From positions 1-8,944 of the forward strand of contig PCBA01000034.1 in NCBI GenBank assembly GCA_002730855.1: a stretch of 8,944 nucleotides of DNA. Direction: 5' to 3'. How positions within the stretch are numbered: position 1 is the stretch's first letter; each line of letters opens with the position of its first letter. Below the pieces are notes generated by a model. The model did no database searches and had not been told where the DNA came from. It saw only the letters and a list, made by a program, of their open reading frames with translations. The DNA is from Gammaproteobacteria bacterium (GTDB lineage: Bacteria; Pseudomonadota; Gammaproteobacteria; Magnimaribacterales; Magnimaribacteraceae). Both the position numbers and the translations under genes were made by a program. This document shows positions 1 through 6,457 of the stretch, one piece after another.

Positions 1-1
1 A

Positions 2-388
2 TATACTGATGATGAGATTAGTTCAGGTGCAGATATACTCGGAGCATTATTGATGGGGCATGATTACAATTCTTGGTGGACTGGAAGTGATTTATCAATT
101 GAAGAGTCACGTGAATTAGTACCAGGTCAAAATGCAACTACAATTCAAGTTGCTGCAGGGGTTCTTGCTGCTGTTATGTGGATGATTGAAAACCCTAATA
201 AAGGAATATGTGTACCTGATGATCTACCTCATGACTATGTTTTGAGGGTGGCTAAACCGTACCTTGGAAATTTTATATCTAAGGCTTATGATTGGACCCC
301 CTTGAAGAAGAGAAAAATGTTGTTTCCAACAAATAAGATATATACAAAGGATCCATGGCAATTTAAGTCATTCCTCTTTACTCCGTAA
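2..388 (+). CDS. hss: Homospermidine synthase, C-terminal part (5' end outside window)
   Basis: The last 128 residues of a protein whose start lies before the window; the open frame runs from base 2 through a TTG at 50 that is internal and not a start. The sequence matches my recollection of the C-terminal part of bacterial homospermidine synthases: a GALLMGH motif, then W..SDLSIEES, an alanine-rich stretch with a V..ENPN..I pattern, a PYLG motif, and a DWTPL...LFP...DPWQF ending. The enzyme is NAD-dependent and joins aminobutyl units from putrescine (or spermidine plus putrescine) into sym-homospermidine in the cytoplasm. The family is about 470-480 residues, so roughly the last quarter is visible and the Rossmann NAD-binding part cannot be checked. 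The stop codon is one base before the decarboxylase start, so the two are surely co-transcribed. The family is mainly known from bacteria, so transfer is possible. Confidence 0.88.
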   Translation, partial: YTDDEISSGADILGALLMGHDYNSWWTGSDLSIEESRELVPGQNATTIQVAAGVLAAVMWMIENPNKGICVPDDLPHDYVLRVAKPYLGNFISKAYDWTPLKKRKMLFPTNKIYTKDPWQFKSFLFTP

Positions 389-389
389 G

Positions 390-1520
390 ATGGCCGAACA
401 ATTTAAATCAATAATAGAGAAACATGGCACCCCGGTTCTTGTGGTAGACCATGAAATAATAAAAGCTAATTATATGGAGTTTAAGACTAATCTTCCTAAC
501 GTCCAGGTGTACTATGCTGTTAAGGCTAATCCTGATAAAGAGATATTAAAAACTTTATTTGAACTGGGGGCCAGTTTTGACGTTGCTTCTTTTGAAGAAT
601 TTTCAATGGTACATGAATTTATCAAAGACCTTCCTGATGATGAGAGGCATCAGTTCATCTATGATAAAATAATCTATGCGAATACAATAAAACCTATTGA
701 GACGCTAAAGAAACTTAACCCTTACAGGCCACTAGTCACTTATGATAATATTGATGAACTAAAGAAAATAAAAAAACACTGCCCAAAGGCAGGACTTGTG
801 ATAAGGATAAAAGTACCAAATACTGGTTCTATGGTGGAGCTTTCTTCAAAGTTTGGAATTGATCCAGGTGATGCCGTTGACTTGGTCGTTGAAGCATTTA
901 ATTTAGGATTAGTAGTTGAGGGGTTAAGCTTCCATGTTGGAAGTCAATGTACTAATTTTGAGAATTTTGTACAGGCATTGAATCTTGCTGCATCTATTTT
1001 TAAGGAAGCTAAATCTCAAGGGCATGAGTTGAAGATTTTAGATATTGGTGGTGGATTTCCTGCTCCGTATGATGATTCGGTTAAACCATTCAAGGAGCTT
1101 TCTAATAAGATAAGTTCTGAAATTGAAAGGCTATTTCCTAAAGATATAGAAATCTTTGCAGAACCAGGAAGATTCATCGTTGCAACTTCCGCAACATTAT
1201 TTACAAAGATTATTGGGAAGTCAATTAGGGATGGAAAATTATATTACTATATTAATGATGGAGTGTACCATTCTTTTTCAGGAGTTGTTTTCGATCATTG
1301 CCAATATCACTTTAATTCTTTTAAGGATGGGCAACGAAAGATTTGTGCTGTTGTTGGACAGACGTGTGATGCTTTCGATTCTATTTCTTTAGCCGAGGAA
1401 CTTCCGGAGTTAGAGATTGAGGATATTCTTTATACTGAGAATATCGGTGCTTATAGTACCGCCTCTTCAACTAACTTTAATGGTTTTCCTCCTGCAAAGG
1501 TTGTGCATGTTAATAAATAG
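390..1520 (+). CDS. PLP-dependent ornithine (or ornithine/lysine) decarboxylase, alanine racemase fold
   Basis: A complete 376-residue fold-type III decarboxylase, close to the usual length for bacterial ornithine decarboxylases. Visible landmarks are the PLP lysine in YAVKAN (K45), SFHVGSQ with the ring-stacking histidine (H182), the glycine loop DIGGGFP (218-224), the phosphate-binding EPGR (258-261), FDH (301-303, matching the substrate-binding Asp of ornithine decarboxylase), the catalytic CD of GQTCDAFD (C326, D327) and the PLP tyrosine in GAYS (Y355). The CDAFD and FDH features favour a diamine-forming decarboxylase over diaminopimelate or carboxynorspermidine decarboxylase; ornithine versus lysine preference cannot be settled by eye. 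The product putrescine would be the substrate of the homospermidine synthase encoded one base upstream. No Shine-Dalgarno sequence precedes the ATG, so translation probably depends on coupling to the upstream gene. Confidence 0.9.
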   Translation: MAEQFKSIIEKHGTPVLVVDHEIIKANYMEFKTNLPNVQVYYAVKANPDKEILKTLFELGASFDVASFEEFSMVHEFIKDLPDDERHQFIYDKIIYANTIKPIETLKKLNPYRPLVTYDNIDELKKIKKHCPKAGLVIRIKVPNTGSMVELSSKFGIDPGDAVDLVVEAFNLGLVVEGLSFHVGSQCTNFENFVQALNLAASIFKEAKSQGHELKILDIGGGFPAPYDDSVKPFKELSNKISSEIERLFPKDIEIFAEPGRFIVATSATLFTKIIGKSIRDGKLYYYINDGVYHSFSGVVFDHCQYHFNSFKDGQRKICAVVGQTCDAFDSISLAEELPELEIEDILYTENIGAYSTASSTNFNGFPPAKVVHVNK

Positions 1521-1548
1521 TATTTTAGTGATGTAATTGTACACAAAG

Positions 1549-1556
1549 TTTAAATA
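1549..1556 (+). promoter_or_regulatory. TATA box of scpA
   Basis: TTTAAATA with a purine-rich ACAAAG stretch just upstream (possible BRE), in the 58-base gap after the decarboxylase gene. Its centre is about 26 bases before the scpA ATG, so transcription should start at or next to the start codon, giving a leaderless mRNA. No Shine-Dalgarno sequence is properly placed. Confidence 0.6.
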
Positions 1557-1578
1557 ATAAGTTAGTAGGTAAGAGTAT

Positions 1579-2334
1579 ATGCAAGACAAGATATTTGAAA
1601 TTCTCTTTGAGAAGGATGATATTACTTGGAAGACCCTTATTATGGATCTTGTTAAGACTGAAGGGATGAATGTTTGGGATGTTGATGTTTCTCTGCTGAC
1701 TCAGAAGTATATCGATACTATAAAACAGTTGAAAGAATTAGATTTTAGGGTAAGTGGTAAGGTACTTCTTGCTGCTGCCCTTCTTTTGAAGATTAAATCA
1801 GACAGATTAGTAGGAGAAGATATGGATCAGTTTGATAAGATGCTGGAACCTGATTCTGAGGAAGAAGGTTTGTTAGGGGAAGGTCCGGTTAATCTTAATC
1901 CTAATAGAGATATTGATGTTAATTCATTGATTCCTAGAACACCTCAACCTCGTAAAAGGAAGGTTTCCATCTATGACCTTATGAATGCATTAGAAAAGGC
2001 ACTTGAAGTTAAGAAAAGAAGAGTTGAAAGAGATATCCCTCCAATAATAATCCCCCCTCAGAAGAAAAGAGATATTACTGAAGTGATTAAGGAGTTGTAT
2101 GGCAAGATAATGAGTTTTTTCTTTCAGAAAAAAGAAAGTGAACTGACCTTTTCTAAGTTGGCCCCTTCAAATGATAAAGAGGAAAGAGTAGGTGCTTTTA
2201 CCCCTTTGTTACACCTTTCTAACCAACAAAAAATAAGTTTATCTCAGAAGAAGCATTTTGGTGAAATTGAGGTTAGGTTGAAGGAAAATAAAGCGGTCGA
2301 GAGTGAGGTAGGAGAGGGCTCGAAAACTATTTAA
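1579..2334 (+). CDS. scpA: Segregation and condensation protein A (SMC kleisin subunit)
   Basis: A 251-residue ScpA-type kleisin, the bridging subunit that closes the ring of the SMC condensin complex in chromosome organisation. The N-terminal helical domain (about 1-80) has the family pattern: a W..L...V..EG.NVWDVDVSLLTQKYI segment followed by FRVSGKVLLAAALLLKIKSDRL, where bacterial ScpA has A..LL.IKSR.L. The middle (about 85-160) is acidic, then proline- and basic-rich, as expected of the linker. The C-terminal winged helix (about 165-235), which contacts the SMC head, ends with VGAFTPLLHLSNQQKISLSQ...FGEIEV, resembling the bacterial F.ALLEL......Q...FGDI pattern. No scpB is adjacent. The ATG at 1579 is supported by the TATA box 26 bases upstream. 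The final 16 residues are low complexity, and their codons contain the downstream prs promoter. Confidence 0.88.
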   Translation: MQDKIFEILFEKDDITWKTLIMDLVKTEGMNVWDVDVSLLTQKYIDTIKQLKELDFRVSGKVLLAAALLLKIKSDRLVGEDMDQFDKMLEPDSEEEGLLGEGPVNLNPNRDIDVNSLIPRTPQPRKRKVSIYDLMNALEKALEVKKRRVERDIPPIIIPPQKKRDITEVIKELYGKIMSFFFQKKESELTFSKLAPSNDKEERVGAFTPLLHLSNQQKISLSQKKHFGEIEVRLKENKAVESEVGEGSKTI

Positions 2335-2336
2335 AA
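2328..2336 (+). promoter_or_regulatory. TATA box of prs, overlapping the scpA stop codon
   Basis: TATTTAAAA preceded by CGAAAA (2321-2326), a good BRE-like purine stretch. The centre is about 28 bases before the prs ATG at 2360, consistent with a leaderless or near-leaderless transcript. The element contains the scpA stop codon (2332-2334), so the two genes share these bases. Confidence 0.6.
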
Positions 2337-2340
2337 CGAA

Positions 2341-2356
2341 GTTTCTTCCTTTTTTA
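2341..2356 (+). terminator. Pyrimidine/T-rich tract, possible scpA terminator
   Basis: A T-rich run ending in six consecutive T residues (2351-2355 plus neighbours) lies directly after the scpA stop and between the prs TATA box and its ATG. Archaeal RNA polymerase terminates on T-rich non-template tracts without a hairpin, so this is a plausible end of the scpA transcript. The evidence is base composition and position only. Confidence 0.35.
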
Positions 2357-2359
2357 TAC

Positions 2360-3334
2360 ATGGATGAAAAAGAACATATTAGGTTAATAGGAGGGAGTGC
2401 AAACAGTGAGCTTGCAGAGGAGATATCATCTAAATTAGGTGTACCTCTAACACCTATTGAAGTTAAGAGGTTTAATGATGGGGAGATATACTGTAAGGTT
2501 AAGAATAGTGTTAGAGGATGCAAAGTTTTTGTTATACAATCAACATCTAATCCCGTTAATGAGAATCTTATGGAACTTTTGATATTAGTTGATGCTTTGA
2601 AAAGAGCATCTGCTAAGGAAATTACTGCAATAATCCCTTATTATGGGTATGGTCGGCAAGATAGGAAGGCTGAGCCTCGTGAACCCATAACTGCAAAATT
2701 AGTCGCTAATCTGTTGACTAAGGCAGGTGTTGATAGAGTAATTACTTTTGATCTTCACGTTGAGCAGATACAGGGATTTTTTGATATTCCAGTAGATAAT
2801 TTAGAAGCAATACCTCAAATTGCTGAATATTTATTAGATAAAAAGATTGTTGATCCGATTGTGGTAAGTCCTGATGTTGGAGGAACTAAGAGGGCAATAA
2901 GATTAGCAAAACTTATTGATGCCCCATTAGCTATAATAGATAAACGTAGACCTGCCCATGGAGAATCAAAAATTATGAATGTTGTTGGAGAGGTTAAGGG
3001 CAAAACAGTAATTCTAATTGATGATATAATCGACACTGCTGGAACTATTTCAAAGGCTGCAGAAGTTATGTTAGAGAAAGGAGCTAGGGAAGTCTACATT
3101 TGTGCTTCACATGCTGTATTTTCTGGAAAGGCCATTGAGAAGTTAGGTTCTGATGCTATCAAGGAAGTCATAGTCACAAATACAATTAAGATAGCTGATG
3201 AGAAGAAAATAGGAAAGATTAAAATAATATCAGTTGCATCTTTGTTATCAGAGTCAATTAAAAGAGTATATGAAGGATTGCCATTAGGTGTACTGTTTGA
3301 AGGGATATATGATAGGCTGGCAAAAAAAAGGTAA
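2360..3334 (+). CDS. prs: Ribose-phosphate pyrophosphokinase (PRPP synthetase)
   Basis: A 324-residue enzyme that transfers pyrophosphate from ATP to ribose-5-phosphate, making PRPP for nucleotide, histidine and NAD synthesis. Class I-like landmarks are FNDGE (38-42), PYYGYGRQDRK with the ATP-binding RQD (99-101), the FDLHVEQIQGFFD flag region with H133, SPDVGG (170-175), the catalytic lysine in IDKRRP (K195), the PRPP-binding loop DDIIDTAGT (221-229) and the C-terminal SVASLLSESI (291-300). All residues expected for activity appear present, and the length is close to that of bacterial enzymes (about 315). Archaeal PRPP synthetases are often shorter (about 285), so this copy looks more bacterial in type; that comparison is from memory. 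The start is set by the TATA box 28 bases upstream. Five bases separate its stop from the prefoldin gene, so the two are probably co-transcribed. Confidence 0.95.
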   Translation: MDEKEHIRLIGGSANSELAEEISSKLGVPLTPIEVKRFNDGEIYCKVKNSVRGCKVFVIQSTSNPVNENLMELLILVDALKRASAKEITAIIPYYGYGRQDRKAEPREPITAKLVANLLTKAGVDRVITFDLHVEQIQGFFDIPVDNLEAIPQIAEYLLDKKIVDPIVVSPDVGGTKRAIRLAKLIDAPLAIIDKRRPAHGESKIMNVVGEVKGKTVILIDDIIDTAGTISKAAEVMLEKGAREVYICASHAVFSGKAIEKLGSDAIKEVIVTNTIKIADEKKIGKIKIISVASLLSESIKRVYEGLPLGVLFEGIYDRLAKKR

Positions 3335-3339
3335 ATAAA

Positions 3340-3759
3340 ATGGAAGACAAACAACAAGAGATACAACAAAAATACATGGAAATGCAGGCATTACAGCAAC
3401 AGATTAAGCAAAGTCAGGGTCAGATTGGGGCTTTAGGACAACAATTAGGGGAGTTAGAAGGGATAAGTCAAAGTTTGGATGACTTGGGCAATGTAAAAGA
3501 AGATAGTGATGCTTTAGTACAGATAAGCAATGGAATATTTGCTAAAGCAACTATAAAGAGTGGTGAAGATCTTATTGTAAATGTTGGTGCAAACTTAGCC
3601 GTTAAAAAAGATATTGAATCTACAAAACAACTTATTGAAGAACAGATTAAAGAAATCGGTAAGTTGCATAAGAATAAGACTGAAGAGATTCAGGGTATAA
3701 CTACTAAAGCAATTTTGATTGAAAAAGAACTTGCAAATTTTATGGGAAACAAAGGGTAA
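3340..3759 (+). CDS. pfdA: Prefoldin alpha subunit
   Basis: A 139-residue archaeal prefoldin alpha subunit. Prefoldin is a jellyfish-shaped alpha2-beta4 hexamer that holds unfolded proteins and passes them to the thermosome. The protein shows the expected plan: an N-terminal coiled coil (about 1-50, Q/E/L-rich), a central beta-hairpin region (about 55-90) with DALVQISNGIFAKATI and the highly typical NVGANLAVKKD, and a C-terminal coiled coil (about 91-135). The length is usual for the family (about 140-150). It lies five bases after prs and four before the preferred ftsY start. A pfdA-ftsY pair is a recurring arrangement in archaeal genomes and supports the call. A weak AAGGT stretch upstream is the only hint of a ribosome binding site. 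Confidence 0.93.
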   Translation: MEDKQQEIQQKYMEMQALQQQIKQSQGQIGALGQQLGELEGISQSLDDLGNVKEDSDALVQISNGIFAKATIKSGEDLIVNVGANLAVKKDIESTKQLIEEQIKEIGKLHKNKTEEIQGITTKAILIEKELANFMGNKG

Positions 3760-3763
3760 GATT

Positions 3764-5359
3764 ATGTTTAAATTCTTAAAAGAGAAATTAAAGAATAGTG
3801 TTTCAAGTATTTCTAAGAAGATTGATGATGAAGGTAAGGAAGATATTATTGAAGAAGAGGTTCCCGTTGAAGAGTCCTCTGAAGTTAAGGAAGAGGAGAA
3901 AAAAGTTGATGTTTCTGAGAGTGAAGAAGTTAAAGAAGAAAGTTCTAGTGAAACTAAAGAAAAAGATTCTAATGAAGAAAACGTTGAAGAAGAGCCAAAG
4001 AAGAAAGGATTTTTTGCTAAATTAAAAGAAAAGTTCGTTCAGAAAGAAGAGATTGATGAAGAGGGTTTTGAAGAGGTTCATTTAAAGAGCGAGATAGAGG
4101 GTGCTATTAAAGAAAAGGAAGTTGAGAAAGAAGAAGAAAAACTTTCTAAGAAAGATGGAGAAATAAAGGAGAAGGTTGAGAAGAAAGAAACTCCTTCTAT
4201 TCAAGAACTAAATGAGAGGAAGGAACAAGAAGAGAAAGTTGTTGAGAAGAAGGAAGATAAAGTTGAGGAAAAAGAAGAAGTAAAAGTTCCTGTTGAAGAG
4301 CCTCCTAAAGTTGAAGGAGAAGTTAAAGAAGGTGTCGTTAGTGAAGAAGAAAAAGTTGATACTGAAAAAGAAGAAATAATTCAAGAAAAAAAGAGTGAAG
4401 AAATTGTTGAAGACAAGGAAGAAGTAGAAGAAACCAAAACAGTTGAAGATGATGCTGAAGAAGAACCAAAGAAAAAAGGATTTTTTGGAAGAATAAAAGA
4501 AAAAATAGTTACTAAGAAGATAAATGAAAGTCAGTTTGAAGAGATATTCTGGAATTTAGAAACTGCACTGCTTGAAAATAACATTGCAGTAGAAGTTATT
4601 GATAAAATTAAAGATGATTTAAAGGTAGAGATTGTCGATACTGCAATTAAAAGAGGCAAGATTGAAGAAACAATTGAGCAGACACTTAGGAAGTCAATTA
4701 AAGAGATATTAGAAATTGGAACCTTCGATATTGTTGAAAAGATTAAGGGGAAGAAACCTTTTGTAATTTGTTTCCTGGGCATAAATGGTTCTGGGAAGAC
4801 TACATCAATTGCTAAATTTACTGATTTGTTAAAGAACGAAGGATTAAAAGTTGTACTTGCCGCCGCAGATACATTTAGGGCTGCATCTATTGAGCAACTA
4901 CAGGCACATGCTGAGAAGTTAGATGTTAAACTAATTAAACAAGATTATGGTGCTGATCCTGCTGCTGTTGCTTTTGATGCCATAGATCATGCTAAATCTA
5001 AGGATATGGATGTTGTACTAATTGATACAGCTGGAAGGATGCATTCAAACATCAATCTAATTGATGAACTTAAAAAAGTCGTGAGGGTTGCTAAACCAGA
5101 TCTAAAAATCTTTGTCGGTGAAAGCATAACTGGTAATGATTGTGTTGAACAGGCTAAGAAGTTTGATGAAGCTGTTGGCGTTGATGGCGTTATATTAACT
5201 AAATCAGATATTGATGAAAAAGGCGGTGCAATGATTTCTGTTTCGTACGTTACTAAGAAGCCAATATTATATTTGGGGACTGGTCAAGAGTATAAGGACC
5301 TTAAGAAGTTTGATTCTAGTGTTATTGTTGAGGGTTTGGGTTTAGAAGGAGAAGTTTAA
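3764..5359 (+). CDS. ftsY: Signal recognition particle receptor FtsY with long acidic N-terminal domain
   Basis: The SRP receptor GTPase that docks SRP-ribosome complexes at the membrane; 531 residues from the ATG at 3764. An in-frame ATG at 3719 would overlap pfdA by 41 bases and add an out-of-family leader, whereas 3764 sits four bases after the pfdA stop and begins MFKFLKEKLK. Residues 1 to about 235 are a very acidic, Glu/Lys-rich low-complexity A domain. The NG domain follows: four-helix N domain (about 240-325), P-loop GINGSGKT (339-346), AAADTFRAAS (366-375), DTAGRM (421-426), VGESITGND (451-459), TKSD (479-482) and YLGTGQE (503-509). The segment EEPKKKGFF...KEK...K occurs at residues 76-94 and again at 233-251, the second copy being the amphipathic helix that leads into the N domain. 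Archaeal FtsY proteins commonly have a short A domain, so this length is unusual. Its stop codon overlaps that of the convergent helicase gene. Confidence 0.96.
   Translation: MFKFLKEKLKNSVSSISKKIDDEGKEDIIEEEVPVEESSEVKEEEKKVDVSESEEVKEESSSETKEKDSNEENVEEEPKKKGFFAKLKEKFVQKEEIDEEGFEEVHLKSEIEGAIKEKEVEKEEEKLSKKDGEIKEKVEKKETPSIQELNERKEQEEKVVEKKEDKVEEKEEVKVPVEEPPKVEGEVKEGVVSEEEKVDTEKEEIIQEKKSEEIVEDKEEVEETKTVEDDAEEEPKKKGFFGRIKEKIVTKKINESQFEEIFWNLETALLENNIAVEVIDKIKDDLKVEIVDTAIKRGKIEETIEQTLRKSIKEILEIGTFDIVEKIKGKKPFVICFLGINGSGKTTSIAKFTDLLKNEGLKVVLAAADTFRAASIEQLQAHAEKLDVKLIKQDYGADPAAVAFDAIDHAKSKDMDVVLIDTAGRMHSNINLIDELKKVVRVAKPDLKIFVGESITGNDCVEQAKKFDEAVGVDGVILTKSDIDEKGGAMISVSYVTKKPILYLGTGQEYKDLKKFDSSVIVEGLGLEGEV
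3989..4045 (+). repeat. Intragenic repeat in ftsY, copy 1 (EEPKKKGFF amphipathic segment)
   Basis: Encodes FtsY residues 76-94, EEPKKKGFFAKLKEKFVQK. It is closely similar at both protein and DNA level to the segment at 4460-4516. Both copies join an acidic stretch to a basic, aromatic amphipathic helix of the kind that binds acidic lipids in bacterial FtsY. The very N-terminus (FKFLKEKLK) resembles the helix part as a weaker third copy. Confidence 0.75.
4460..4516 (+). repeat. Intragenic repeat in ftsY, copy 2 (membrane-targeting helix before the N domain)
   Basis: Encodes FtsY residues 233-251, EEPKKKGFFGRIKEKIVTK, directly before the N-domain helix containing FEEIFWNLETALLE. This is the position of the conserved membrane-targeting helix in bacterial FtsY, so this is probably the original copy and the one at 3989-4045 a duplicate. 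The similarity continues a little further: copy 1 is followed by acidic residues and GFEE, copy 2 by SQFEE. Confidence 0.75.
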
Positions 5360-6027
5360 CTAAACTCAATCTCTCCATTTAGATATATTCCTTTATGTAG
5401 CTTAACAGGACGCCAACTATCAATCACCAGATTAGCATCCAACCATTTAGCTAGTTCTTCTGGATTTCCTATTGTTGCCGATAGCGCAATTAATTGTACG
5501 TTTTTTAGAAGTTGTTTTAGGAGAGTTAATAGTATCTCAAGAGTGGGTCCCCTTTTAGGATCATTTAGTAGGTGGACTTCATCTATGATTACTGTTGTAA
5601 TGGACGATATCCAAGAAGTCTTATGTCTTAGTAAAGAATCCATTTTTTCCACTGTTAAAATTAGAAGGTCATAGTTTGAGAGCCATTCAGATCCAGAGTC
5701 AATATCTCCTGTAGAGATTGCCACTTGGTAATTTGTATCTTTTAGTAGGTTCTTATAATCATTGTATTTTTCGTTTGCTAATGCTTTCATTGGAACCAAA
5801 TAAACCGCTTTTCCTTTTGTTTCTTCTAATCTTTTTGTTATTGCTAGTGTTGCAATGGCAGTCTTACCAGAACCAGTTGGAGTACAAACTAAGAGGTTTT
5901 TGTTGTCTAAAAGCCCATGTTGTATTGCTTTTATTTGTCCAGGATTAAGTTTTGAGATATTTTGTTCCTGGAATTTCTTTATTACAAAATCTGGCACTTT
6001 ATGACTTTTTAGTTCGTTTATGTCCAT
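5356..6027 (-). CDS. Hel308/Ski2-like helicase, N-terminal RecA domain only (truncated or split)
   Basis: A 223-residue superfamily 2 helicase fragment; full-length Hel308 proteins are about 700 residues. From the preferred start (MDINELK) there are a Q-motif region LNPGQIKAI (Q31), Walker A TPTGSGKT (49-56), motif Ia PMKALANEK (79-87), motif Ib-like STGDIDS (105-111) and TVEKMDSLLR (125-134), DEVH box (149-152) and SAT motif III (183-185). The ending SWRPVKLHKG...NGEIEFS matches the linker after RecA domain 1 in Hel308. RecA domain 2, the winged helix and the ratchet domain are missing. No remnant follows, because the intact ftsY gene occupies that DNA on the other strand and the stop codons overlap. 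An ATG at 6045 is possible but lies upstream of the transcription start predicted from the TATA box, so 6027 is preferred. Alone it could bind ATP but should not be a normal helicase. Confidence 0.82.
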   Translation of the reverse strand: MDINELKSHKVPDFVIKKFQEQNISKLNPGQIKAIQHGLLDNKNLLVCTPTGSGKTAIATLAITKRLEETKGKAVYLVPMKALANEKYNDYKNLLKDTNYQVAISTGDIDSGSEWLSNYDLLILTVEKMDSLLRHKTSWISSITTVIIDEVHLLNDPKRGPTLEILLTLLKQLLKNVQLIALSATIGNPEELAKWLDANLVIDSWRPVKLHKGIYLNGEIEFS

Positions 6028-6049
6028 TATTTTGGTAAAAAACAAAATC

Positions 6050-6063
6050 TTTATATATTTTTA
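6050..6063. promoter_or_regulatory. Shared divergent TATA element between helicase and membrane-protein genes
   Basis: A near-symmetrical AT tract containing TTTATATATTTTTA. Its centre is about 26 bases from the ATG of the rightward gene (6080) and about 27 bases from the ATG of the leftward gene (6027). Read in either direction it fits an archaeal TATA box giving a leaderless transcript. No other good TATA candidate exists in the 52-base gap. Confidence 0.6.
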
Positions 6064-6079
6064 TGTAAAGTTAAGGAAT

Positions 6080-6415
6080 ATGGCCAAAATACGCAAAAAA
6101 AGGGAGAGTAAGCACATTCCAATTGAGGATATTCTTAATAAAACTAAAGTAGATAATGCCCATATGAAAAGAAATGTATGGATTGAAGGTCTTGTTTTAG
6201 CATTACCATTATTTGTAAGTTTTGCTTTTTATGCTAACCTCGTTTTTAGGTCAACTCAGCCTGCTAAGGGCGCTTTACTTTCTCCAGGAGAAGATATTCA
6301 GTCACTAGTTTTATTTGTGTTTATTTTCATAATCATTTATGGGGTCTTTTTAATATTCCAATATACCAATCTTAGCAAGAAAGTGTTAAAAGCTAAACCT
6401 AGTCACAAGAAGTAA
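6080..6415 (+). CDS. Small two-helix membrane protein, function unknown
   Basis: A 111-residue protein I do not recognise. The first 32 residues are basic and hydrophilic (AKIRKKRESKH...). Two predicted membrane segments follow: about residues 34-56 (starting WIEGLVLALPLFVSF) and about 75-95 (LVLFVFIFIIIYGVFLIF). They are joined by a loop of about 18 residues, and the tail is lysine-rich (KKVLKAKPSHKK). By the positive-inside rule both ends should be cytoplasmic. No catalytic motif, cysteine pair or signal peptidase site is evident. The ATG at 6080 is preferred over one at 6020 because the TATA element is centred 26 bases upstream and the longer form would run through the promoter and overlap the helicase gene. 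A GGAA at 6074-6077 is too close to the start to act as a Shine-Dalgarno site. It is followed, with its own promoter, by the cis-prenyltransferase gene. Confidence 0.75.
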   Translation: MAKIRKKRESKHIPIEDILNKTKVDNAHMKRNVWIEGLVLALPLFVSFAFYANLVFRSTQPAKGALLSPGEDIQSLVLFVFIFIIIYGVFLIFQYTNLSKKVLKAKPSHKK

Positions 6416-6427
6416 GTTTTGGAAACA

Positions 6428-6436
6428 TATTTAAAT
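6428..6436 (+). promoter_or_regulatory. TATA box of the cis-prenyltransferase gene
   Basis: TATTTAAAT with a BRE-like TGGAAAC just upstream (6420-6426), in the 42-base gap after the membrane-protein gene. The centre is 26 bases from the ATG at 6458, again predicting a leaderless mRNA. Confidence 0.65.
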
Positions 6437-6457
6437 TGATTTTGAGTTCTATTCTTA

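Noticed and set aside
1156..1392. A 78-residue frame inside the decarboxylase gene
   Set aside because: The decarboxylase motifs continue unbroken through this stretch in the main frame; the other frame has no family resemblance.
3719..3763. Upstream ATG for ftsY giving 15 more residues
   Set aside because: It would overlap pfdA by 41 bases and adds a leader read from pfdA's coding sequence in another frame; the ATG at 3764 has normal operon spacing and a typical MFKFLKEKLK beginning.
3798..4025. A separate 75-residue Lys/Leu-rich protein inside ftsY
   Set aside because: It is the shifted frame of the Glu/Lys-rich codons of the FtsY A domain and has no start signal of its own.
3959..4520. 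CRISPR-like or satellite repeats in the A-rich stretch
   Set aside because: The repetition follows Glu/Lys codons in frame, without regular spacers or exact direct repeats beyond the duplicated helix segment.
5300..5360. Frameshift or premature stop in the helicase with the rest continuing in another frame
   Set aside because: The DNA beyond the stop codes for the conserved C-terminal part of FtsY on the other strand, so no helicase remainder can lie there.
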